54,222 nucleotides of DNA. Source: Vogesella urethralis. GTDB taxonomy: Bacteria; Pseudomonadota; Gammaproteobacteria; Burkholderiales; Chromobacteriaceae. The stretch lies in assembly GCF_007644045.2 (NCBI RefSeq), contig NZ_VMDW02000042.1:1-54222 (forward strand). Reading direction: 5' to 3'. Both the position numbers and the translations under genes were made by a program. Under the pieces are notes generated by a model. That model was not told the DNA's origin. It did not search any database and was given only the letters and a program-made list of their open reading frames with translations. Below are positions 1-8,545 of the stretch, piece after piece. The first letter of the stretch is position 1, and each line of letters starts with the position of its first letter.

Positions 1-77
1 GACACTTACACCTATCGGTTATTTGGTTTGTTTAAAGAGCGGTGCTGACTTCGTTTCGTTTGCGTCGTCAGCTGATG
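1..77 (-). other. 5' leader of an rRNA operon (runs off the left edge)
   Basis: Read on the minus strand, this stretch lies downstream of a strong stable-RNA promoter and carries a boxA-like antitermination element. No protein-coding frame is visible. This is what precedes 16S rRNA in proteobacteria, so an rrs gene probably starts just outside the window. The 16S itself is not seen here, so this remains inference. Confidence 0.75.
28..40 (-). promoter_or_regulatory. boxA-like antitermination element
   Basis: The minus strand reads GCTCTTTAAACAA, close to the E. coli rRNA boxA TGCTCTTTAACAA, which recruits NusB/NusE. It lies about 45 bases downstream of the -10 box at 84-89, the usual arrangement in an rRNA leader. 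Confidence 0.7.
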
Positions 78-83
78 AAGCGA

Positions 84-112
84 ACTATACGCATCGACTT
101 TCGTGCCGTCAA
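84..112 (-). promoter_or_regulatory. rRNA-type promoter with UP-like A/T tracts
   Basis: On the minus strand there is a -35 TTGACG (107-112), a 17-base spacer and a -10 TATAGT (84-89). Upstream, bases 113-180 are rich in A and T runs, like an UP element. It points left, toward the presumed 16S gene. Confidence 0.75.
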
Positions 113-333
113 CACTATTTTTTAACTTTTTTGGCGGTAATTTAAAGATTTCATCGCAAAGCATTGTTTTAAAATGAAAAACATCTCAACAGCCATAACA
201 TTTCTTTTGAAAGACGGGACCATACGGCCGCTTTTCGCCAGATTCCATAGGGAAAACTTGTCAGAAGGCCATTGATAACTGCTCTTTTAGGAAAATCATG
301 CCATTAGGCAACATATCCTGTGCGACACGAAAT

Positions 334-342
334 GCGGCCAAC
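334..342 (-). repeat. Uptake-sequence-like 9-mer, intergenic
   Basis: A copy of GTTGGCCGC (minus strand), touching the T-run of the argJ terminator. It belongs to the roughly 50-copy motif family described in the findings. Confidence 0.6.
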
Positions 343-378
343 AAGACAAAGGCGCCGCCCCTGTCGGGAAACGGCGCC
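341..378 (-). terminator. Rho-independent terminator of argJ
   Basis: The arms GGCGCCG (351-357) and CGGCGCC (372-378) form a GC-rich hairpin. On the minus strand it is followed by a T-rich tail (350-341), 25 bases past the argJ stop codon. Confidence 0.8.
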
Positions 379-403
379 TGGCGGAGCGAGCAGCGCAAAC
401 GGT

Positions 404-1621
404 TTAGCTGCGGTAGTCGGCGTTGATACGCACGTAGTCGTAGGAGAAGTCGCAGGTCCAGACCGTGGCACTGGACAGGCCGCGGTTCAGCACCACGCGG
501 ACGGTGATCTCATCCTGCTTCATCACGCGCTGACCGTCTTCTTCCTTGTAGTCGGGATTACGCCCACCGTCTTTGGCCACCAGCACGTCGTCGAGGTACA
601 TCTCGACGCGATCGACGTCCAGATCCTGGATGCCGGCGTAGCCGATGGCGGCCAACAGGCGCCCCAGGTTCGGGTCGGAGGCAAAGAAGGCGGTTTTCAC
701 CAGCGGCGAGCGGCCGATGGCGTAACCGACGGCCTTGCACTCGGCGATAGTGCGGCCACCCTCTACTTGTACGGTAATGAACTTGGTGGCGCCTTCACCG
801 TCGCGCACGATGGCTTGCGCCAGCTCGATGGCCACTTCCAGCAGTGCGGCTTTCAGTTGCTCGTAGGCCGGGTGGTTAACGCTATCGATACGTGCTGCGC
901 TGCTCTGGCCGGTCGAAATCAGCATGAAGCTGTCGTTGGTGGAGGTGTCGCCGTCGATGGTGATGCTGTTGAAGCTGAGGTCGGCCACTTCCTTGACCAG
1001 CTGGTTCAGTACCGGGCGGGTGACCGGGGCGTCGGTGGCGATGAAGCCCAGCATGGTGGCCATGTTGGGGTGAATCATGCCGGCGCCTTTGGCGATACCG
1101 GTGATGTTGACGGTCTGGCCATCGATGCTGAGGGTACGGCTGGTCGCTTTGGGCGCCACATCGGTGGTCATGATGGCTTCGGCGGCATCGGCCCAGGTAG
1201 CGGCCTTGCGTTGCGGCAGCGCGCTGATGATCTTGTCTACCGGCAGCGGTTCCAGAATCACGCCGGTGGAGAACGGCAAGATCTGTTCCGGCAGGCAGTC
1301 GAGTTCTTGTGCCAGTGCTTCGCACACGGCGCGGGCGTTCTGGCGGCCGGACTCGCCGGTACCGGCGTTGGCGTTACCGGTATTGATGACCAGCGCGCGG
1401 ATCTGCACGCCGGCGTCGAGATTCTGTTTGCAGATCTGCACCGGCGCGGCGCAGAAGCGGTTTTGCGTGAAGACGCCGGCCACGGTATTGCCTTTGTCGA
1501 TGCGGATCACCAGCACGTCTTTGCGGCCAGGCTTCTTGATGCCGGCTTCGGCATACGCCAGGTCTACGCCAGCGATGGGGGCGAGCCGGGCATTATCGAT
1601 GGGGTTGAGATTCACGGGCAT
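404..1621 (-). CDS. argJ: Glutamate N-acetyltransferase / N-acetylglutamate synthase ArgJ
   Basis: ArgJ transfers acetyl from N-acetylornithine to glutamate. In bifunctional forms it also makes N-acetylglutamate from acetyl-CoA, so it recycles acetyl groups in arginine synthesis in the cytoplasm. The 405-residue length is normal. The motif [16 protein letters not shown] is present; Thr189 within MATML is the expected self-cleavage site and nucleophile that splits the proenzyme into alpha and beta chains. The start is supported by a GGAGA ribosome site 6 bases upstream, and a TACAAT -10-like box lies at 1651-1656. The sequence cannot show whether it also uses acetyl-CoA. The gene stands alone and ends in its own terminator. 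Confidence 0.97.
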   Translation of the reverse strand: MPVNLNPIDNARLAPIAGVDLAYAEAGIKKPGRKDVLVIRIDKGNTVAGVFTQNRFCAAPVQICKQNLDAGVQIRALVINTGNANAGTGESGRQNARAVCEALAQELDCLPEQILPFSTGVILEPLPVDKIISALPQRKAATWADAAEAIMTTDVAPKATSRTLSIDGQTVNITGIAKGAGMIHPNMATMLGFIATDAPVTRPVLNQLVKEVADLSFNSITIDGDTSTNDSFMLISTGQSSAARIDSVNHPAYEQLKAALLEVAIELAQAIVRDGEGATKFITVQVEGGRTIAECKAVGYAIGRSPLVKTAFFASDPNLGRLLAAIGYAGIQDLDVDRVEMYLDDVLVAKDGGRNPDYKEEDGQRVMKQDEITVRVVLNRGLSSATVWTCDFSYDYVRINADYRS

Positions 1622-1693
1622 GGCGTTTCTCCGATATTTGATGTCGCGCTATTGTAACTGCGCAGGTGCAGCAATGCCATGCAAGCCGCCGGG

Positions 1694-3499
1694 CTACTCT
1701 GCGGCCAACCCTTGCTGCAGGATTTGCAGCAGTTGCTCGCCATAACGTGCCACCTTCAGCTCGCCCAGGCCGTAAATCTTGCGCAGCGCTGCCAACGTCT
1801 GCGGCTTTTGCAGCACCAGCTCTTGCAGGCTCTTGTCGGAAAACACCGCGTACGCCGGTACGTTGTGTTCGTCGGCGGTGTGCTTGCGCCAGCGGCGCAG
1901 CGCCTGCCATAGCCGCTCTTCGCGTTCGGTACGCAACCAGCGCTCGGCGTGAACGCTCTGGCGCTTGCGGTCATCCGCTAGCGGACGCAGTGCGATGCTT
2001 TCCTGCCCTTTCAGCAGCGGCCGGCAGGCGTCGGTGAGCAGCAGCGACTGGCCGCGCGCCACGTCCACCACAAGCAACTTGCGGGCGACCAGCTGGCGAA
2101 TGATCGAGCGCCAGCCTTTCTGGTTCAGTTCTTTGCCGATACCGAAGGTGGACAGCTTGTCGTGGCCGAAATGGGTGACGCTGGCGTTGGGGCGGCCCAG
2201 CAAGACATCGATGACGTGGCTGGCAGCAAAGCGCTGGCCGACACGGTAGATGCAGGACAGCAGCTTCTGCACCTGTACCGTGGCGTCGTAGGTGGTGGGC
2301 GGACGCTGGCAGTTGTCGCACTGGCCGCACGGCTGCGAGGCCTCGCCGAAGTAGGCCAGAATCTGCTGCCGGCGGCAGCTGGCGGTTTCGCAGTAGCCCA
2401 GCATGGCGTCGAGTTTGGTGAGCTCCACCTGCTTTTGCTGCTCGGGGCTGTCGCCGCTCTCGATCATCTGCGTCAGCTGCACCATGTCGTTAAGGCCGTA
2501 GCACAACCAGCTGGTAGCCGGCAGGCCGTCACGACCGGCGCGGCCGGATTCCTGATAGAAGTTTTCCGGGCTTTTGGGCAGATCGATATGGGCGACAAAA
2601 CGCACATCGGGTTTGTCGATGCCCATACCGAAAGCAATGGTGGCCACCATCACGATGCCGTCTTCGCGCAAAAAGGTACGCTGGTTGGCCTCGCGTTCGG
2701 CGTGACTCATGCCGGCATGGTAAGGCAAGGCGCGGATGCCGTTTTCGCACAGCCACTGTGCGGTATCGTCCACCCGCTTGCGCGACAGGCAATAGACGAT
2801 GCCGGAAACGCCGGGGTAGTCGTTTTCGATAAAGCTGAGCAACTGCTTCTTGGCGCTGTCCTTTTCTACTACCTGATAGAACAGGTTGGGCCGGTCGAAG
2901 CTGGTGACAAACTGGCGCGCGTCCTGCAACTGCAGGTAATGCAGCATGTCGGCGCGGGTTTCGGCGTCGGCAGTGGCGGTGAGCGCGATGCGTGGCACTT
3001 GCGGCCAACGCTGGAACAGCACCGCCAGTTGCTGGTATTCGGGGCGGAAGTCGTGCCCCCACTGGCTGACACAGTGCGCCTCGTCGATGGCGAACAGCGC
3101 CAGCTGCGGCAGGCTGGCCAGAAAATCCAGAAACCGCGGGTTGATCAGCCGCTCTGGCGCCACGTACAGCAGGTCGAGATCACCGTAGCGCGCGGCGTAG
3201 GCAATATCGCGCGCGTCGTCCTGGCTGGTGGCCGAATTCAGACAAGCCGCCTTCACCCCGGCTTCGCGCAATGCGGCAACCTGGTCTTGCATCAGCGCGA
3301 TCAGCGGCGATACCACCAGCGCCAGCCCCGGGCGCAACAGCGCCGGAATCTGGTAGCACAGGCTCTTGCCACCGCCGGTAGGCATCAACACCAGCGCGTG
3401 GCCACCGGCGGCCACGTGGTCGATGATGTCGGCCTGCATGCCGCGAAAGGCGGGGTAGCCAAAGGTGTTCTGTAATAGGGAGAGGGCGTTATCCTGCAT
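1694..3499 (-). CDS. recQ: ATP-dependent DNA helicase RecQ
   Basis: A 3'-5' superfamily 2 helicase of the RecF recombination and repair pathway, 601 residues. The order is normal: Walker A PTGGGKSL (about 40-47), DEAH box (about 139-142) with the RecQ aromatic loop SQWGHDFRPEY, helicase C-terminal half, a four-cysteine zinc site (CETASCRRQQ ... CGQCDNC), winged helix and a C-terminal HRDC domain. The frame stays open far upstream, but the start chosen here (MQDNALSL) has an AGGA ribosome site and matches the family N-terminus. The last codons (GGG TTG GCC GCA GAG) contain one of the uptake-like motifs at 1701-1709. Confidence 0.97.
   Translation of the reverse strand: MQDNALSLLQNTFGYPAFRGMQADIIDHVAAGGHALVLMPTGGGKSLCYQIPALLRPGLALVVSPLIALMQDQVAALREAGVKAACLNSATSQDDARDIAYAARYGDLDLLYVAPERLINPRFLDFLASLPQLALFAIDEAHCVSQWGHDFRPEYQQLAVLFQRWPQVPRIALTATADAETRADMLHYLQLQDARQFVTSFDRPNLFYQVVEKDSAKKQLLSFIENDYPGVSGIVYCLSRKRVDDTAQWLCENGIRALPYHAGMSHAEREANQRTFLREDGIVMVATIAFGMGIDKPDVRFVAHIDLPKSPENFYQESGRAGRDGLPATSWLCYGLNDMVQLTQMIESGDSPEQQKQVELTKLDAMLGYCETASCRRQQILAYFGEASQPCGQCDNCQRPPTTYDATVQVQKLLSCIYRVGQRFAASHVIDVLLGRPNASVTHFGHDKLSTFGIGKELNQKGWRSIIRQLVARKLLVVDVARGQSLLLTDACRPLLKGQESIALRPLADDRKRQSVHAERWLRTEREERLWQALRRWRKHTADEHNVPAYAVFSDKSLQELVLQKPQTLAALRKIYGLGELKVARYGEQLLQILQQGLAAE
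1701..1709 (-). repeat. Uptake-sequence-like 9-mer at the 3' end of recQ
   Basis: GTTGGCCGC on the minus strand, followed by A (GGGTTGGCCGCA). It is placed in the last five codons of recQ and uses a TTG leucine codon. Confidence 0.6.
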
Positions 3500-3530
3500 C
3501 GGCGTTCCTGCGAGAAGGCCGTCATTGTAC

Positions 3531-3561
3531 GCAAAAAAAGCGGCTACCCCCGGGTAGCCGC
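3531..3561 (-). terminator. Strong terminator hairpin upstream of recQ, feeder unknown
   Basis: Perfect 10-base arms GCGGCTACCC (3540-3549) and GGGTAGCCGC (3552-3561) with a 2-base loop. On the minus strand the hairpin is followed by seven T. It lies 32 bases upstream of the recQ start. No minus-strand gene precedes it; the upstream neighbour points the other way. It may end a short leader or small RNA. A TACAAT -10-like box (minus, 3524-3529) just beyond it could start recQ. Confidence 0.6.
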
Positions 3562-3703
3562 GCAAATAGATCTTTGGAGACAATGTGAAACAATGAAGAG
3601 TGACAGCACTCACAGGCTCTGAGCCCGCGCCCGCCGCCAAGTTCCCGCCGCTTTGGCTTTGACGGCGAGTATGCGAGACTGCCTTTCTCTTTGCCGGACA
3701 CGA

Positions 3704-4216
3704 ATGACCATGATGCGATACCTGACCCCTGCCCTGCTGCTGTGTGCCCTGCTGGCCGGTTGTGCCACCACCCCGCGCAGTACGCCCCCCCTGACCACCA
3801 AGCCCGCCACCAAAACCGGTGGCAGCACGGCCCAGCCGGCCAAGCCGGTAGCGGTGGCCAACGCGGACTGGGTGATCATGGGCGTCACGCCCAACGGCAA
3901 CATCCTGCACGAGGTGGATAAGCTCAGCATTCAGCGCCGTGGCAACCTGGTACTGTTCCGCGACCGCAAGACCATTTTCAACCCGAAGAAGGAAAACTTC
4001 TTGAGTACGCCGCGCCACAAGCAGTCGATCAACCAGTGGGAAGTGGACTGCACCGCCGCCACATTCCGCCTGGCGGCCATGACCTTGCTGGACGAGAATG
4101 GCCGGGAGATCCTCAACCGCACCTATAATGACAGCGAGATTCGCGCCATGCCGGTGGTAAAGCAATCGGCAGGCTTCCAGCAGGTGGACTACGTGTGCAA
4201 GCAGATCGGGCAGTAA
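3704..4216 (+). CDS. Lipoprotein with surface-adhesin-E-like domain
   Basis: A 170-residue predicted lipoprotein. It has a short N-terminal hydrophobic stretch ending in a lipobox (LLAGC, Cys about residue 20), then a Pro/Thr/Lys-rich linker, then a compact domain of about 110 residues. That domain begins ADWVIMG and carries two conserved-looking Cys residues (VDCTAAT and VDYVCK). The pattern of an early Trp, a central beta region and paired Cys resembles the adhesin-E-like family named after Haemophilus protein E. The match is by eye, and adhesion is not shown. The start could equally be the ATG at 3713. It is separated from parA by 91 bases. Confidence 0.7.
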   Translation: MTMMRYLTPALLLCALLAGCATTPRSTPPLTTKPATKTGGSTAQPAKPVAVANADWVIMGVTPNGNILHEVDKLSIQRRGNLVLFRDRKTIFNPKKENFLSTPRHKQSINQWEVDCTAATFRLAAMTLLDENGREILNRTYNDSEIRAMPVVKQSAGFQQVDYVCKQIGQ

Positions 4217-4259
4217 AGGCCCGGCACACCGCCAGCACGTGAGCACCGCTTAGTGCCGT

Positions 4260-4277
4260 GCGGCCAACCCTGGCCGC
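4260..4277 (-). repeat. Uptake-like motif inside a small hairpin
   Basis: GCGGCCAAC (4260-4268 on the plus strand) is followed by TGGCCGC (4271-4277). The arms GCGGCCA and TGGCCGC can pair around a 4-base loop. It lies between the lipoprotein gene and parA. There is no T-run, so a terminator role is doubtful. Confidence 0.5.
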
Positions 4278-4307
4278 CGGCCATGACATCAACAGCAAGG
4301 GGCAACT

Positions 4308-5075
4308 ATGCGTCGGGTGGTATTCAATCAGAAGGGTGGCGTCGGCAAGTCCACCATTACCGTCAATCTGGCAGCGGCCGCCGCCAAGGCAGGCCGCAAA
4401 GTGCTGCTGATCGATCTGGACCCGCAAGGCAATGCCAGCCATTACCTGACCGGGGCGGATGCCCAGCCGGCCGCCAACGCCGCAGGGTTTTTCAACCAGA
4501 TGCTAACCATCAGCATGTTCGAGAAGCCCGCCAGCGACTTCATCACCCCCACCCGCTTCGACCAGCTGCACCTGATGGCCTCGCACCCGGAGCTGGCCGA
4601 GCTGATGACCAAGCTGGAAGCCCGCTACAAGATGTTCAAGCTGCGTGAAACCCTGTTGCAACTGGATGCCGAGTACGACGAGATCTGGATCGACACCCCG
4701 CCGGCGCTGAACTTCTATACCCGCTCCGCGCTAATCGCGGCCAACCGCTGCCTGATTCCGTTCGACTGCGACACGTTCTCGCGCCATGCGCTGCTGGGCC
4801 TGATGGACAGCGCCGCAGAAATCCGCGCCGATCACAACCCGGAGCTGCACATCGAAGGCATCGTGGTGAACCAGTTCCAGCCTCGCGCCAGCCTGCCGGT
4901 ACGCATGGTGCAGGCGCTGCGCGACGAAGGCCACCCGGTACTGAACCCGCCGTTATCGGCGTCGGTGAAAATCCGTGAGTCGCACGAGCGCTGTCTGCCG
5001 ATGGTGTACCTGGACCCGCGCCACAAGCTGGCGCAGGAATTCAGCCAGCTCTACCAGCACCTCGCTGCCAGCTAA
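4308..5075 (+). CDS. Orphan ParA/MinD-type ATPase
   Basis: A 255-residue ParA-family P-loop ATPase. The deviant Walker A is KGGVGKST (about 9-16), Walker A' is IDLDPQGNAS (about 36-45), and Walker B is IWIDTPPALN. These ATPases bind DNA or membrane nonspecifically as ATP dimers and position cargo such as plasmids, chromosomes, chemoreceptor arrays or carboxysomes. No ParB gene or parS-like site is seen next to it. Instead a membrane histidine kinase starts 18 bases downstream, probably in the same transcript. The ribosome site AAGGGG is 6 bases before the ATG. Cargo unknown; Soj-type chromosome partitioning is unlikely without ParB. Confidence 0.85.
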   Translation: MRRVVFNQKGGVGKSTITVNLAAAAAKAGRKVLLIDLDPQGNASHYLTGADAQPAANAAGFFNQMLTISMFEKPASDFITPTRFDQLHLMASHPELAELMTKLEARYKMFKLRETLLQLDAEYDEIWIDTPPALNFYTRSALIAANRCLIPFDCDTFSRHALLGLMDSAAEIRADHNPELHIEGIVVNQFQPRASLPVRMVQALRDEGHPVLNPPLSASVKIRESHERCLPMVYLDPRHKLAQEFSQLYQHLAAS

Positions 5076-5093
5076 GCCGCCGCGCCGCCTGCC

Positions 5094-7646
5094 ATGAAAC
5101 CCGACCAGAAATCGCAGCTACTCTGGTTTGCCAGCATCATGCTGGCGCTGGGCTGCGCCCTGCTGCTGGTGCTGTGGCAAGCACGCGAACAGCAAAGCAA
5201 GCAGCGCACCCAGCAACTGACGCTAGCCACGCTGCAGCTGGATGTACTGACGCAAAGGCTGCAACAAATCAGCCAGGCCGGGCAAACCGCCACCGAATTG
5301 CTGATCGGCAACGGCGATAGCCCGACCCACACCAGCTTTGAACGCTACGCGCCATTTGTCCTGGCCAATCAGGACGCCTTCGACTTTGTTGCCCTGATCG
5401 AACGGCTAACGCCGCAGCAACGCTACGAGCTGGAGCAGCGGCAGAGCCTGAATATCCGGGAGTTCGAGCGAGGGCGGCTGGTCAGCGCCAAACAACGCAA
5501 TGGCTATTTTGTTGCCACCTTGCAGCACCCCGACGACGGTAAAGCCCTGCCAGCGCGTTTGAACCTGGGCACTAACCCGGCCACCCTGGCGTTGCTGCGC
5601 CAGGTGGGCGCCAGTGGCCAGCCTGCGATAGCACGCATCCAGGCCGGTAACCTGCAGCGCAAAGGCATTTTTTTCATTTCCAAGGCACAACCGCATGCCG
5701 CCATGGTGCTGTTCGGGCTGGACACCGACGTGCTGGTGGCCAACCTTAACCGAGGCATCGGCACCAGCCACCCGCTGAGGCTGCGGATCCTGCTGCCTGG
5801 CAATCAGATTCTGGTAGACAGCCACCCTGGCCACAGCAGCAGTGGTCAAGCCTTGCTGAGTGCCTCGCGCATGCTGGGCGGCCAGCGGCTTAGCTTCGAG
5901 TTCCGGCCGCTGGAAGACGGCGCACCGGCTCAGCTTGCTGCACTGCCACTGGCCGGTGGCCTGCTGCTGACCCTGCTGATCCTGATTTTGGGTGCCCGCC
6001 GCTACAACCGCGACAACCAGCGGGAAATCCACCGCCAGGCGGCGGCACTGTCGCTACAGCAGCAAAGCAACCACAGCCTGAAACTGCAACTCGCGCAACA
6101 GGCACAACAGCTGCAACCACTGCTGCAACAACGCGAGCACCAGCGGGCGCTGTTGCACGATGCCAGCGACGGCATGCTGCTGCTGGATGCCGACGGCCAG
6201 GTCGTCGAAGTCAACCCGGCCGCCTGCCAGCTGATAGGCCAACCGCGTGACAGCCTGTTGCAGCTGCCGGTCGGCGCCCTGGTCAGCGAGCTGCACCACC
6301 AGGACGGGCGTACCTTCTGCCAGCATGCGGCACCGTTGCTGGGCACCCCGTTCGAAGCCATGCTGATCTGCGATCAATCGTTCATGCTGCAAGTGGAACT
6401 CAGCCTCAGCCGTATCCAGCCAGAAGACGGTGCACCGTTTTATCTGGTTGTCTGCCGCAACATTGCCGCCCGCAAGGAACGCGAGGCGGCGCTGATCCGC
6501 CTGAAGGACTCGCTGGCCGAACAAGTAGAAACCCAGGGCCGCCAGCTCACTGCCCTGCTGGACGCCAGCCCGATGGCCATGGCTTATATCGTCGATCGCC
6601 ACTTCAAGAAAGTGAACAAGGCGTTCCTGGAGCTGTTTGCCCGCGAAGAGAGCGAGGTAGTCGAGCACTCCACCCGCCTGATTTTCGATAGCGACGAGCA
6701 CCACCTGCGTACCGGCAAGCTGATCTACCCGCTGCTATACCAGGGCCAGGTTACCCAGAACACGCTACGACTGCAGCGCGGGGACGGCAGCGACCTGTGG
6801 GTAAACATGTACGGCCGCGCCGTCAAACCGGACACGCCGGGTTTGGGCTCGGTATGGCTGTACCAGGATATATCCACCCAGCGCAATACCGAAGAGGCGC
6901 TGCGCCAGGCGCGCGATCTGGCCGAGGAAACCAGCCGCGCCAAAACCGAATTCCTGGCCAATATGTCGCACGAGCTGCGCACGCCGCTGCACGCCATCCT
7001 GGGCTTTGCTGAAATGGGCGAAAACCGCAGCCAGGGAGGCGACAGCAAGCTCGCGCATTATTTCGAACGCATCCACAACAGTGGCAGCCGCCTGTTGTCG
7101 CTGCTGAACGACCTGCTGGATCTGGCCAAGATGGAAGTGGGCAAGATGGACTACCAGATGGTGCGTACCGATCTGGAGCAAGTGGTGCGCGACGCGGTAG
7201 AAGACCTGCGCGGCCAGGCCAGCAAGCACGGTATCCAGCTGCTGATACAGCCACCGGAGCAGGCGATGCAGGCCGAGATCGACGCGTTCCGCATTGGCCA
7301 GGTCATGCGCAACCTGCTGTCCAACGCCATCAAGTTCAGCCCGCACGGGGGCCGCGTGGAAATCGGCTACGCCTGGCGCCAGGTACCGGCCCCGCTGCTG
7401 ACCATCACGGTCCGTGACCATGGGCCGGGTGTGCCACCGGGTGAACAAGAACGGATTTTTGATAAATTCATCCAGAGCAGCCTCACCAAGACCGGCGCCG
7501 GCGGTACCGGGCTGGGGCTGGCGATCAGCCGCGAAATCGTGCTGGCGCACCACGGCCTGCTTTCGGTACATAATGCCGCCGAGGGCGGTGCCATCTTCAG
7601 CCTGACCCTGCCGCAGCAGCAGGACGCGAAGCACAAGGAGAACTGA
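5094..7646 (+). CDS. Membrane sensor histidine kinase with two PAS domains
   Basis: An 850-residue inner-membrane kinase. The order is TM1 (about 9-29), a periplasmic region of about 250 residues, TM2 (about 281-302), a Gln-rich helical linker, PAS1 (about 346-460), PAS2 (about 483-600), HisKA with phospho-acceptor His626 in FLANMSHELRTPLHAIL, and HATPase_c with N-box NLLSNAIKF, G1 DHGPGVP and G2 GGTGLGLAIS. There is no C-terminal receiver domain, so phosphate probably passes to the regulator encoded 2 bases downstream. The periplasmic region is unlike any sensor fold I can name, so the signal is unknown. No clear ribosome site is seen; translation may be coupled to parA. Confidence 0.9.
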   Translation: MKPDQKSQLLWFASIMLALGCALLLVLWQAREQQSKQRTQQLTLATLQLDVLTQRLQQISQAGQTATELLIGNGDSPTHTSFERYAPFVLANQDAFDFVALIERLTPQQRYELEQRQSLNIREFERGRLVSAKQRNGYFVATLQHPDDGKALPARLNLGTNPATLALLRQVGASGQPAIARIQAGNLQRKGIFFISKAQPHAAMVLFGLDTDVLVANLNRGIGTSHPLRLRILLPGNQILVDSHPGHSSSGQALLSASRMLGGQRLSFEFRPLEDGAPAQLAALPLAGGLLLTLLILILGARRYNRDNQREIHRQAAALSLQQQSNHSLKLQLAQQAQQLQPLLQQREHQRALLHDASDGMLLLDADGQVVEVNPAACQLIGQPRDSLLQLPVGALVSELHHQDGRTFCQHAAPLLGTPFEAMLICDQSFMLQVELSLSRIQPEDGAPFYLVVCRNIAARKEREAALIRLKDSLAEQVETQGRQLTALLDASPMAMAYIVDRHFKKVNKAFLELFAREESEVVEHSTRLIFDSDEHHLRTGKLIYPLLYQGQVTQNTLRLQRGDGSDLWVNMYGRAVKPDTPGLGSVWLYQDISTQRNTEEALRQARDLAEETSRAKTEFLANMSHELRTPLHAILGFAEMGENRSQGGDSKLAHYFERIHNSGSRLLSLLNDLLDLAKMEVGKMDYQMVRTDLEQVVRDAVEDLRGQASKHGIQLLIQPPEQAMQAEIDAFRIGQVMRNLLSNAIKFSPHGGRVEIGYAWRQVPAPLLTITVRDHGPGVPPGEQERIFDKFIQSSLTKTGAGGTGLGLAISREIVLAHHGLLSVHNAAEGGAIFSLTLPQQQDAKHKEN

Positions 7647-7648
7647 GC

Positions 7649-8545
7649 ATGGGCAAACGCCTGCTGTTGGTCGACGACGAACCTTTCAATCTGGAGCTGC
7701 TGTCCGAACTGCTACAGGACGCCGGCTACGACACGGTGCAGGCCGAAGACGGCGAAACCGCCTGGCAGATCCTGCAACAGGAGGGCGAAACCTTCTCGGC
7801 GGTGCTGCTGGACAAAATGATGCCCGGCATCAGCGGCTTCGAACTGCTGCGGCGGATGAAATCGTCCAGCAAGCTCGCCTTCGTGCCGGCCATCATGCAA
7901 ACCGCCGTTGGCGCGGCGGCCAGCGTACAGGAGGGGCTGTCCTCCGGCGCCTTCTACTACCTGACCAAGCCGTTTTCGCGCGACATGCTGCTGGCAGTGG
8001 TGGCCGCTGCGTCGGTGCACTGGGACCGTCACCAGCACTTCAAGGAGCTGGCAAGCCAGCAAGCCGGCGCGCTGCGCCACATGAACAGCGCCAGCTTCTG
8101 CTTTCGCAACCTGCTGGAAGCGCAACACGTTACCTCACTGTTGGCGAAGGCCAGCCCGGAGCCGGAAAAAGTGGCCACCGGCCTGTTCGAGCTGATCGTC
8201 AATGCCATCGAGCATGGCAACCTGGAAGTGAGCTACGAGGAGAAAACCCGGCTGCAAAGCCAGGATCGCTGGGAAAGCGAGCTGGAAAAACGCCTGGCCG
8301 ACCCGCACCTGGGCCTGCGCAACGTCTGCGTGGACATGCAGCGCGAACCGGGCTGCCTGCGCTTCACTATCCGGGACGAAGGCCAAGGCTTCGACTGGCA
8401 GAACTTCCAGGACAGCGCGCCGGATGCGCTATTGTCCAGCCACGGCCGCGGCATCCTGATCGCGCGCAAGCTGTCGTTCGACCAGGTGGAATATCAGGGC
8501 TGCGGCAACGTGGTAGTGGCCACCACGCTGCTGCCCGCCCAGTAG
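7649..8545 (+). CDS. Response regulator fused to an RsbW-like ATPase domain
   Basis: 298 residues. The N-terminal receiver domain has the acidic pair DD (about 9-10), phospho-acceptor Asp55 in LLDKMMPG and the conserved Lys in LTKPFS. The C-terminal half (about 130-298) is a GHKL ATPase of the anti-sigma/RsbW type: N-box FELIVNAIEHGN, then IRDEGQGFDW and SSHGRGILIARKL. There is no HisKA dimerisation domain or DNA-binding domain. By family knowledge such outputs act as serine kinases or sequester partner proteins rather than as transcription factors. The partner is not encoded nearby. It follows the kinase by 2 bases with a GGAG-like ribosome site. Its last 52 bases overlap comEC on the other strand. 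Confidence 0.88.
   Translation: MGKRLLLVDDEPFNLELLSELLQDAGYDTVQAEDGETAWQILQQEGETFSAVLLDKMMPGISGFELLRRMKSSSKLAFVPAIMQTAVGAAASVQEGLSSGAFYYLTKPFSRDMLLAVVAAASVHWDRHQHFKELASQQAGALRHMNSASFCFRNLLEAQHVTSLLAKASPEPEKVATGLFELIVNAIEHGNLEVSYEEKTRLQSQDRWESELEKRLADPHLGLRNVCVDMQREPGCLRFTIRDEGQGFDWQNFQDSAPDALLSSHGRGILIARKLSFDQVEYQGCGNVVVATTLLPAQ

Noticed and set aside
320-1657. Long open frame on the plus strand opposite argJ
   Set aside because: It mirrors a clearly conserved gene in high-GC DNA; no ribosome site and His/Gln/Asp-rich shadow composition.
3610-3930. Minus-strand open frame over the lipoprotein gene start
   Set aside because: It overlaps a lipoprotein gene with a clear lipobox and has no ribosome site; the terminator at 3531 needs a transcript but not this protein.
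4308-5075. ParA as the chromosome partitioning Soj protein
   Set aside because: No parB, parS, gidA/gidB or atp genes nearby; the context is a signalling operon.
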